Shown: piece by piece, positions 7,554-14,276 of the stretch
Numbering within the stretch: position 1 is the first letter of the stretch
Layout of the letters: each line of letters opens with the position of its first letter
Origin: Alphaproteobacteria bacterium
Lineage (GTDB): Bacteria > Pseudomonadota > Alphaproteobacteria > Rhodobacterales > Rhodobacteraceae
Length of the DNA: 36,086 bases
Reading direction: 5' to 3'
Assembly: GCA_016869835.1 (NCBI GenBank)
Contig: VGDH01000017.1
Span: forward strand, 1-36,086
The notes under the pieces: model-generated
Seen by the model: the letters and a program-made list of their open reading frames with translations, nothing else
The model's database searches: none
What the model was told of the DNA's origin: nothing
Translations under genes and position numbers: made by a program

Positions 7554-8110
7554 GCCGGATCTGGTTGGTGCGCCATGGGCCGACCCATGCCAAGGGGATG
7601 GTGGGTTGGACCGATCTTCCCGCCGATCTGTCGGACGGCGCGGCACTGGCCCGGCTGAACGCGCATCTGCCGCCGGTGCCGGTGATCTCGTCCGATCTGA
7701 CGCGGGCCGTTGCGACGGCGGATGCGTTGGCGGCGCGCCCGCGCCTGCCCCATGATGCCGACTGGCGCGAGTTGCATTTCGGCGCTTGGGAGATGCGGAG
7801 CTATACCGAGGTCGAGGCGGAAAGCCCCGACGATATCCGCGCATTCTGGGAGACGCCGGGCGAGATCAGCCCGCCCGGCGGCGAAAGCTGGAACGCCATC
7901 TGCAACCGGATTGACCGGGCGATCGGGCGGCTTGCCCACCTGCCCGAGGTGATTGTCGTGGCCCATTTCGGCGCGATTGTCGCCGCCATTCAGCGCGCGG
8001 GCGGGCTGACGGCCACGCAAGCCTTTGGCCACAAGATCGACAATCTGTCGGTGACCTGTCTGGAATTCGGCCCGGCCCCGCGCATCCTTAAGGTCAATCA
8101 CATCCCGTGA
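7550..8110 (+). CDS. Histidine phosphatase family protein (alpha-ribazole phosphatase-like)
   Basis: Phosphoglycerate-mutase-like phosphatase using a phospho-histidine intermediate. 186 aa, with the RHG motif LVRHGPTH at residues 6-13, a second arginine in SSDLTRAVATADAL, the acid residue in RELHFGAWEM, and the second catalytic His in VVAHFGAIVAA. The ATG overlaps the cobU stop (ATGA). That coupling suggests it is the alpha-ribazole-5'-phosphate phosphatase of B12 nucleotide-loop assembly (CobC in enterobacterial naming), but the family is broad and the assignment rests on context. No other cob gene is in the window. Confidence 0.85.
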   Translation: MSRIWLVRHGPTHAKGMVGWTDLPADLSDGAALARLNAHLPPVPVISSDLTRAVATADALAARPRLPHDADWRELHFGAWEMRSYTEVEAESPDDIRAFWETPGEISPPGGESWNAICNRIDRAIGRLAHLPEVIVVAHFGAIVAAIQRAGGLTATQAFGHKIDNLSVTCLEFGPAPRILKVNHIP

Positions 8111-8182
8111 TGGGCGGGCGCACAAATCGGAACTGGTCGGGCGCTGCGCGCTGTGCTCGACTGCGGGCAAAGGAGAGCTGTG

Positions 8183-9046
8183 ATGACCTATGATCTTGTG
8201 ATCGGCGACCGCGCCTATTCGTCGTGGTCCCTGCGCGGATGGCTGTTGTTCGATGCCTTTGACCTGCCGGTCAAGCTGCATGTCGCGCGGCTTTACACCG
8301 ATGAATTGCCCCGGTTGCTGAAACAGTTCCATCCCGGCAAGACAGCCCCCACCATGCGCACGCCCGATGGCGTGGTGGTGCCGGAAACCATCGCCATTGC
8401 AGAGGAATTGGCCAGCCGCCACCCCGAGGCCGGGATCTGGCCCGCAGACCCCAAGGCGCGGGCGGTGGCGCGGGTGCTGGCTGCTGAAATGCATGCAGGG
8501 TTCACCGCATTGCGCAGCCATTGCCCGATGAACCTGCGCGTGAGTTATGAGGACTGCGCGCCGCCGCAAGCGGTGCTGGACGATCTGGCGCGGCTGGAGG
8601 TGATCTGGGACTGGGCGCGCGCCGAGACGGGGGCAAAGGTCTGGCTGGCAGGGGATTATTCGGCGGCGGATGCGTTTTTTGCACCCGTCGCGACGCGGAT
8701 CGCGACCTATAACCTGTCGGTGTCGGACCGCGCGATGGATTATGTGCAGGCGCATCTGGCGCATCCGTCGTTCCGGCGCTGGCGCGCGATGGGGTTGGTG
8801 AACGGGGCGGATCAGGAGTTTTACCGCCGCCCCTATTCACGGCGGCCCTGGCCCGGCCCGGTGCCGATGGCCGCCCGCGCGGTTGAGGGGGTGGCGGCGG
8901 AAAACACCACCTGCCCCTATTCGGGCCGGCCTGTGACCCATGTGCTGGAGATGGAGGGCCGCCGCTTTGGCTTTTGCAACGCCTTTTGTCGCGACAAGAC
9001 CGTGGCTGACCCCGAGGCTTGGCCCGCCTTCATGGCCTTGGTCTGA
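8183..9046 (+). CDS. Glutathione S-transferase family protein with C-terminal YHS-like cysteine motif
   Basis: Cytosolic GST-fold protein. The start at 8183 is fixed by AGGAGAG 7 nt upstream; 287 aa. The thioredoxin-like N-terminal domain begins TYDLVIGDRAYSSWSLRGW, where the SSW/S segment holds the likely catalytic Ser; HPGKTAPTM and the substrate loop VVPETIAIAEEL follow. The alpha-helical domain covers about residues 85-205. About 75 residues are added at the C-terminus, with CPYSGRP (Cys244) and FCNAFCRDKTVADPEAWP (Cys265, Cys269). This pattern resembles a YHS/TRASH-type metal-binding finger (C..sG...FC...C....DP). It is monocistronic, 72 bp after the phosphatase. Substrate unknown. Confidence 0.85.
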   Translation: MTYDLVIGDRAYSSWSLRGWLLFDAFDLPVKLHVARLYTDELPRLLKQFHPGKTAPTMRTPDGVVVPETIAIAEELASRHPEAGIWPADPKARAVARVLAAEMHAGFTALRSHCPMNLRVSYEDCAPPQAVLDDLARLEVIWDWARAETGAKVWLAGDYSAADAFFAPVATRIATYNLSVSDRAMDYVQAHLAHPSFRRWRAMGLVNGADQEFYRRPYSRRPWPGPVPMAARAVEGVAAENTTCPYSGRPVTHVLEMEGRRFGFCNAFCRDKTVADPEAWPAFMALV

Positions 9047-9106
9047 GGCAGGGCTTTCGGCGGGCTCATCGCTCGGTTACCGTCGCTCTTCGCGCAGGTC
9101 CCGCCT

Positions 9107-9162
9107 GCGTTAACCACCCGCGTTAACCAATTGCTCACCCCCCTCGCCTAACCGTTAACCAT
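9107..9162 (+). promoter_or_regulatory. Three TTAACCA sites before comM (CtrA-like half-sites)
   Basis: GCGTTAACCA occurs at 9107-9116 and 9120-9129, and CGTTAACCAT at 9153-9162. The last ends 15 bp before the comM start. TTAACCAT resembles the half-site of the response regulator CtrA (full site TTAA-N7-TTAA in Caulobacter). Here the first two cores are 9 bp apart rather than 7. In R. capsulatus, DNA-import genes depend on CtrA, so the site fits the gene, but binding is unproven. Confidence 0.5.
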
Positions 9163-9177
9163 TGAAGCGGAGGCAGG

Positions 9178-10692
9178 ATGGTCGCGCGGGCCTTTACGGT
9201 GGCATTCGAAGGGGTCGAGGCGCGGCCGGTCGAGGTGCAATGCGCGCTGTCGCCGGGGATGCCGGCCTTTCACCTTGTGGGTCTGCCCGACAAGGCGGTG
9301 AGCGAGGCGAAGGAACGGGTGCGCGCGGCGTTGAGTGCCTTGTCCATTGCACTGCAGGCCAAACGGATCACGGTGAACCTGTCGCCGACCGATCTGCCGA
9401 AAGAGGGCAGCCATTTCGATCTGCCGATTGCACTGGCGCTGCTGGCCGAATTGGAGATGGTCCCGAAAGATGAGGTGGAGGCCACCATTGCGCTGGGCGA
9501 ACTGGCGCTGGACGGGCGGCTTATTCCAGTGATTGGCGCGCTGCCGGCGGCGATGTGCGCGGCCGAGGAGGAAAAGGCGCTGTTGTGCCCCAAAGCCTGC
9601 GGGGCCGAGGCGGCCTGGGTCGGGGCGACGCAGGTGCTGGCGGCGGCCTCATTGCAAGAGGTCTTGCGCCATTTCACCAATCAGTCGGTGCTGAGCCCAG
9701 CCGAGGCGGGCGAGGTTCTGGCCGACAGCTGCGGGCGCGATCTCCGCGACGTGAAGGGGCAGGAGCGGGCGAAACGGGCGCTGGAGATTGCGGCGGCGGG
9801 GCGGCACCATGTGCTGATGGTGGGCACGCCGGGGTCGGGCAAGTCGATGCTGGCGGCACGGCTGCCCTCGATCCTGCCGCCCCTGACGGCGGTGGAGGCG
9901 CTGGAAACCTCGATGATCCATTCGCTGGCGGGGCTGTTGTCGGAAGGCGGGATTTCGCGGTCAAGGCCGTTTCGCGAGCCGCATCACACGGCATCGATGG
10001 CGGCCATCGTGGGCGGCGGCAAGGGGGCGAAACCGGGAGAGATTTGGCTGGCCCACAAAGGGGTGCTGTTTCTGGATGAGTTTCCGGAGTTTCCGCGTGC
10101 GGTGCTGGAAACGCTGCGCCAGCCGATCGAGACGGGCGACGTGGTGGTGGCGCGGGCCAATGCCCATATCCGCTATCCGGCGCAGTTCCTCTTGGTGGCG
10201 GCGGCAAACCCCTGCAAATGCGGGTATATGACCGACCCGGCGCGCGCCTGTGCGCGGGTGCCGGTCTGCGGCGAGGAATATCTGGGGCGGATCTCGGGGC
10301 CGATGATGGACCGGTTCGACCTGCGGGTTGAGGTGCCGCCGGTGGCCTATGGCGATCTGGACCTGCCCGCCTCGGGCGAGACATCGGCCACGGTGGCGGC
10401 GCGGGTGGCGGCGGCCCGGGCGCGGCAGGCCGCGCGGTTTCAGGGCCATGCCAGCGCGCGGGTCAATGCCGATCTGGAGGGCAGCCTTTTGGAGGCCACC
10501 GCCAGCCCAGATGCAGAGGGGCGCGCACTGTTGGCGCGGGTGGCGGAACGGTTTGGCCTCTCGGCGCGGGGCTATCACCGGGTCTTGCGGGTGGCGCGGA
10601 CGATTGCCGATCTCGATGGCAGCGCGGCGGTGCGCCATCCGCATATCGCCGAAGCGGTGAGTTTCCGGCTGACGGTGGGGGCCAAGGGGTGA
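9178..10692 (+). CDS. comM: ComM/YifB-family Mg-chelatase-like AAA+ ATPase
   Basis: AAA+ helicase that extends branch migration during natural transformation in Haemophilus and Vibrio; in Rhodobacterales such genes are linked to uptake of gene-transfer-agent DNA. The start at 9178 follows a GGAGG site. 504 aa, full length. The N-terminal ChlI/Lon-like domain reads MVARAFTVAFEGVEARPVEV, and KRITVNLSPTDLPKEGSHFD is diagnostic. Walker A GTPGSGKS is at about residues 217-224, REPHHTAS follows, and Walker B GVLFLDEFPEF. A zinc-type Cys set is NPCKCGY...CARVPVC. The C-terminal Mg_chelatase_C helices end the protein. Single gene, convergent with gshB; TTAACCA sites lie upstream. Confidence 0.95.
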   Translation: MVARAFTVAFEGVEARPVEVQCALSPGMPAFHLVGLPDKAVSEAKERVRAALSALSIALQAKRITVNLSPTDLPKEGSHFDLPIALALLAELEMVPKDEVEATIALGELALDGRLIPVIGALPAAMCAAEEEKALLCPKACGAEAAWVGATQVLAAASLQEVLRHFTNQSVLSPAEAGEVLADSCGRDLRDVKGQERAKRALEIAAAGRHHVLMVGTPGSGKSMLAARLPSILPPLTAVEALETSMIHSLAGLLSEGGISRSRPFREPHHTASMAAIVGGGKGAKPGEIWLAHKGVLFLDEFPEFPRAVLETLRQPIETGDVVVARANAHIRYPAQFLLVAAANPCKCGYMTDPARACARVPVCGEEYLGRISGPMMDRFDLRVEVPPVAYGDLDLPASGETSATVAARVAAARARQAARFQGHASARVNADLEGSLLEATASPDAEGRALLARVAERFGLSARGYHRVLRVARTIADLDGSAAVRHPHIAEAVSFRLTVGAKG

Positions 10693-10758
10693 AACTCGTC
10701 GTCGCCTGCGGCGCTCCTCGGGGGGCCGACGAGCCGCCGACGGCGGACGAGGAGGGCG

Positions 10759-11703
10759 TCAGAGGCCGCGCTTGGCCTCGATCACCTGCCAGATCTTCTC
10801 GGCGGTGTTGGTGCCGTCAAACCGCTCCAACTCCTGAATGCCGGTGGGCGAGGTGACATTTATCTCGGTCAGCCAATCGCCAATCACGTCGATGCCGACA
10901 AAGACCTGGCCTTTTTCTTTCAAAACTGGGCCGATGCGCGCGCAGATCTCAAGATCTCGCGGGGTCAGGCCCACTTTTTCAGGCCGCCCGCCCGCATGCA
11001 TGTTGGACCGGGTTTCCCCCTCCTGTGGCACGCGGTTGATCGCCCCCACAGGTTCGCCATCCACCAAGATCACCCGCTTGTCGCCCTTGGAGACATCGGG
11101 CAGGAATTTCTGCACGATCATCGGCTCGCGGCTCATCCCGGTGAAGAGCTCGTGCAGAGAGGCAAGGTTGCGGTCGTTGGGGTCCAACCGGAACACGCCC
11201 GCCCCGCCATTGCCGTAAAGCGGTTTGAGGATGATGTCGCCATGCCGCGCCTTGAAGGCGCGAATTGTCGCCAGATCGCGGGCGATGGCGGTGGGCGGGG
11301 TCAGATCGGGGACGCGCAGGACCAGAAGCTTCTCAGGGCTGTTGCGCACCCAGAACGGGTCATTCACCACCAGCGTCTTGGGGTGGATCATCTCGAGAAG
11401 ATGGGTGGTGGTGATATAGCCCATGTCAAAGGGCGGGTCCTGGCGCAGCCAGACCACGTCGAACTCGCCCAGGTCAACCTCGGTCTCGGGGCCATAGCTC
11501 ACATGGTTGCCCTGCTCGCGCCGCAACTCGATCGGGAACCCCCGCGCCATGACACGGCCTTCGACAAAGGCCAGCTTGTCGGGCGTGTAGAAAAACAGCG
11601 AATGTCCCCGCGCCTGCGCCTCAAGCCCGATCCGGAATGTCGAATCGCCGTTGATGTTGACCGATCCGATCGGATCCATCTGCAAGGCTACTTTCAGGCC
11701 CAT
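10759..11703 (-). CDS. gshB: Glutathione synthase
   Basis: ATP-grasp ligase that joins gamma-glutamylcysteine and glycine to form glutathione. The start at 11703 ([20 protein letters not shown]) has GGAG at proper spacing; an ATG four codons upstream would place that site inside the gene. 314 aa, standard. Recognisable parts are the N-terminal pre-ATP-grasp domain with [20 protein letters not shown], then [14 protein letters not shown] for ATP binding, [20 protein letters not shown], the [14 protein letters not shown] loop, and [20 protein letters not shown] near the end. It is last in the minus-strand group rsmI-yraN-gshB and convergent with comM, with 66 bp of GC-rich inverted repeats between. 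Confidence 0.97.
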   Translation of the reverse strand: MGLKVALQMDPIGSVNINGDSTFRIGLEAQARGHSLFFYTPDKLAFVEGRVMARGFPIELRREQGNHVSYGPETEVDLGEFDVVWLRQDPPFDMGYITTTHLLEMIHPKTLVVNDPFWVRNSPEKLLVLRVPDLTPPTAIARDLATIRAFKARHGDIILKPLYGNGGAGVFRLDPNDRNLASLHELFTGMSREPMIVQKFLPDVSKGDKRVILVDGEPVGAINRVPQEGETRSNMHAGGRPEKVGLTPRDLEICARIGPVLKEKGQVFVGIDVIGDWLTEINVTSPTGIQELERFDGTNTAEKIWQVIEAKRGL

Positions 11704-11763
11704 CACGCGCTCCATTGCTTGAACGCGCCCTTTGTGGCCCAGGACTGCCAGAGTTGCAAACCC

Positions 11764-12117
11764 TCAGGCGGCGTAGGCGTTTTCCAAAATCTCGATGCGG
11801 CCCTGCCCGTCGACCAGCGCCACGTCGATCCGGCAAGGCGTCAGCTGACCGGCCGGTTCATTGCCGATGAATTCCGAGGCCGCGCCATAAATGCGCGCCA
11901 TCTGCCGTTCGGTCAGATGTTCGGCGGCCATGGCGTGGGTCTTGCTTTGCTTGACCTCGATGAAGATGACCTCGGCCCCGTCGCGGGCGACAAGATCAAT
12001 CTCGCCGGATTGGCCGCGCCAGCGCCGGGCGCAGATCGGGCGGCCTGAACGGGTGTAGAACTATTCCACCAGCCCCTCGGCCGCGAGACCCGCGTGATAG
12101 GATTGCGACCCGCTCAT
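11764..12117 (-). pseudogene. yraN: YraN/UPF0102 family nuclease-like protein with in-frame amber codon
   Basis: The reading frame from the ATG at 12117 gives MSGSQSYHAGLAAEGLVE, then TAG at 12061-12063 (codon 19), and runs on open to TGA at 11764. The whole would encode 117 aa with UPF0102 features: RRWRGQSGEIDLVARDG and EVIFIEVKQSK, the PD-(D/E)XK-like core. A single C-to-T change in a CAG codon would explain the stop. The ATG overlaps the rsmI stop (ATGA), and yraN beside rsmI is conserved widely. No start codon with a ribosome site exists soon after the stop, so the product should be truncated unless the stop is a sequencing error or is suppressed. The function of the family is not established. 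Confidence 0.85.
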
Positions 12118-12986
12118 GGTTTTGTCCGCTGCAATGCCATCTGATACACCTCACGCCGGGGCAGATCGAAGGCTTCGGCCACCGCCGCCGCCGCATCCTT
12201 CACCGACATCTCTTCCAAAGCCCTGTACAAAGCCGCCCCGATCGTTGCCGCATCCACCGCCACTGCCGCGCCGCGCCCGATCACAAGCACGATTTCGCCC
12301 TTGAGATCACGATCCGCAATCGCCTGCCGTACCTCAGCAAGACTGCCACGGATCACCTCTTCGAATCGCTTTGTCAGTTCACGGCAGAGCGCCATGGTGC
12401 GCCCGTCTCCCAGAATCTCGCAGCAATCTTGCAACATCTGGTTAATGCGCTTTGGGCTTTCATAAAGCACCAGCGTTGCCTCGATGGCGGCAAGCTCTTG
12501 CAGAAAGCTGCGGCGGGCCGATTTCTGGCTGGGCGGAAATCCTGCAAAGACAAAGCGGTCGGTCGGCAGGCCCGCGACCATCAGTGCGCAAAGCGCGGCC
12601 GAGGGGCCGGGGGCGGCGGTGACCTTTTGCCCGACCGCGATCACCGCCCGCGCCAGGGGAAAGCCGGGATCGGAGACCATCGGCGTGCCGGCCTCGGAGG
12701 CATAGGCCACCGACTTGCCTTCGGCGATGGCCTGCACCAGGCGCGGGCTGGTCTGGGCCTCGTTATGGTCGTGGCAGGCCACCAGCGGGCGGTTGCCGAG
12801 GGCGATGCCGTGGATCTCCATCAGATGGCGGAGCGTGCGGGTGTCTTCGGCCGCCAGAACATCGGCCGAGGCCAGCACATCCAGCGCCCTGAGCGTGATG
12901 TCGCGGGCCGCGCCAATCGGGGTCGCGACCAGGTAAAGCCCTGGGGCCAGCGGGGTTACCTCATGCACCGTCTTGCCGCCTGCCAT
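12114..12986 (-). CDS. rsmI: 16S rRNA (cytidine(1402)-2'-O)-methyltransferase
   Basis: RsmI 2'-O-methylates C1402 in the decoding centre of 16S rRNA using S-adenosylmethionine. 290 aa, normal. The tetrapyrrole-methylase fold is seen in GLYLVATPIGAARDITLRAL, VLAAEDTRTLRHLM, the loop VACHDHNE, the SAM-binding SVAYASEAGTPMVSDPGF, and VTAAPGPSAALCALMVAGLP. The C-terminal part includes LVLYESPKRINQML and ALCRELTKRFEEVIRG, both typical of RsmI. Divergent from the LpoA-like gene with 93 bp between; overlaps yraN by 4 bp. Confidence 0.97.
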   Translation of the reverse strand: MAGGKTVHEVTPLAPGLYLVATPIGAARDITLRALDVLASADVLAAEDTRTLRHLMEIHGIALGNRPLVACHDHNEAQTSPRLVQAIAEGKSVAYASEAGTPMVSDPGFPLARAVIAVGQKVTAAPGPSAALCALMVAGLPTDRFVFAGFPPSQKSARRSFLQELAAIEATLVLYESPKRINQMLQDCCEILGDGRTMALCRELTKRFEEVIRGSLAEVRQAIADRDLKGEIVLVIGRGAAVAVDAATIGAALYRALEEMSVKDAAAAVAEAFDLPRREVYQMALQRTKP

Positions 12987-13079
12987 GGGCTCTTCCCCTC
13001 CTCTTTGCGTTTACTTCCCCGGGCGAAGGCCTTAGGTTCTGCCCGCGTGTACCAATCTCTTCTCGTGGGGAATTACCAG

Positions 13080-14252
13080 ATGTTGTCTGTTTTGCGCCGG
13101 GCCCGCAAGTCGCTGGGCCATCTTGCCGTTGTTGCGGCGACCCTTGTGCTGGCGGCTTGCGTGCCGGGGGGCGGTCTTTCCCCATCGGGCGGGTCGGGCA
13201 GCGGTGCGATTCAGGTGGCCTTGCTGGTGCCGGGCGGGTCGGGTCAGGCCAGTGACGAGCTTTTGGCCAAGAGCTTTGAGAACGCCGCCCGCATGGCGAT
13301 GAACGATCTGCGCAATGTAGAGATCGACCTGCGGGTCTATAACACGGCCGCCTCTCCCGCGCAGGCGGCGGCGCAGGCTCAAAAGGCCGTGGCCGAGGGT
13401 GCGCAGGTCATTCTGGGCCCGGTCTTTGCACAAGAGGCCAATGCCGCCGGGGTGGCCGTGGCGGCCTCGGGCGTGAGTGTGCTGTCGTTCTCGAACAACA
13501 CCGACATCGCGGGCAACAATGTCTTTGTGCTGGGGCCGACCTTTGACAATACGGCCACGCGGCTGGCCAGCTATGCCGTGCGGCAGGGCAAGGGCCAGAT
13601 CATGATCGTGCAAGACCGCAACACCGCCGGATCGATCGGCCGGGCCGCGATCGAGCGCGGGGTGCGTGCGGCGGGCGGTTCGGTGGTGTCGGTCGGCAAT
13701 TACGAATTCTCGCAGAACGGCGTGGTTTCGGCCGCCCCGGCGCTGGTGCGGACCGCGCGCGAGACGGGGGCACAGGCCGTCTTTCTGACCGCTGACAGTT
13801 CGGGTGCCTTGCCGCTGATCTCTCAGCTTTTGGTCGACAATGGACTGTCCTCGGCCAATACCCAGTTCATCGGGCTGACGCGCTGGGACATTCCCACCGC
13901 GACGCTGGGCCTGCCCGGCGTGCAGGGCGGCTGGTTCGCGCTGCCTGATCCTGCCCTTTTTGCCCAGTTCCAGAACCGCTATAGCGCCGCCTATTCCGAA
14001 CCGCCGCATCCGATTGCGGGGCTGGCCTATGATGGCATTGCCGCCGTCGGCGCCCTGAGCCGGTCAAGCCTGCGCGGCCCCTTGCCGCGCGATGCCTTGA
14101 CCCAGTCGGCCGGTTTTGTCGGCGTGAACGGCATTTTCCGGCTGCGTGAGGATGGCCAGAACGAGCGCGGCCTTGCCATTGCCCAGATCCGCGGCGGGCA
14201 GGCCACCATCATCGATTCTGCCCCCCGCAGCTTTGCCGGGCCGGGGCTGTGA
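13080..14252 (+). CDS. LpoA-like penicillin-binding protein activator (periplasmic binding fold lipoprotein)
   Basis: Lipoprotein with a type-I periplasmic-binding (leucine-binding) fold, annotated in alphaproteobacteria as penicillin-binding protein activator. The start at 13080 gives 390 aa with a lipoprotein signal (about residues 1-24) and lipobox LAAC. The binding fold begins IQVALLVPGGSGQASDELLA and continues with DLRVYNTAASPAQAAAQAQ and VILGPVFAQEANAAGVAV. In E. coli rsmI, lpoA and yraN are neighbours, and LpoA activates PBP1a at the outer membrane. Here the gene is divergent from rsmI-yraN, which supports the link. The N-terminal TPR domain of E. coli LpoA is missing, so activation of a PBP is an inference. 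A GGGGAA ribosome site precedes the start. Confidence 0.83.
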   Translation: MLSVLRRARKSLGHLAVVAATLVLAACVPGGGLSPSGGSGSGAIQVALLVPGGSGQASDELLAKSFENAARMAMNDLRNVEIDLRVYNTAASPAQAAAQAQKAVAEGAQVILGPVFAQEANAAGVAVAASGVSVLSFSNNTDIAGNNVFVLGPTFDNTATRLASYAVRQGKGQIMIVQDRNTAGSIGRAAIERGVRAAGGSVVSVGNYEFSQNGVVSAAPALVRTARETGAQAVFLTADSSGALPLISQLLVDNGLSSANTQFIGLTRWDIPTATLGLPGVQGGWFALPDPALFAQFQNRYSAAYSEPPHPIAGLAYDGIAAVGALSRSSLRGPLPRDALTQSAGFVGVNGIFRLREDGQNERGLAIAQIRGGQATIIDSAPRSFAGPGL

Positions 14253-14276
14253 TCTGACGCGCCGGGATGTCACGGG

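Noticed and set aside
10693-10758. Transcription terminator between comM and gshB
   Set aside because: Several CTCGTC/GACGAG and CCGCCG/CGGCGG inverted repeats occur, but none forms one dominant stem with a U-tract; left unassigned.
12429-13079. N-terminal extension of the LpoA-like protein
   Set aside because: It is antisense to rsmI, and the lipoprotein signal peptide starts exactly at 13080.
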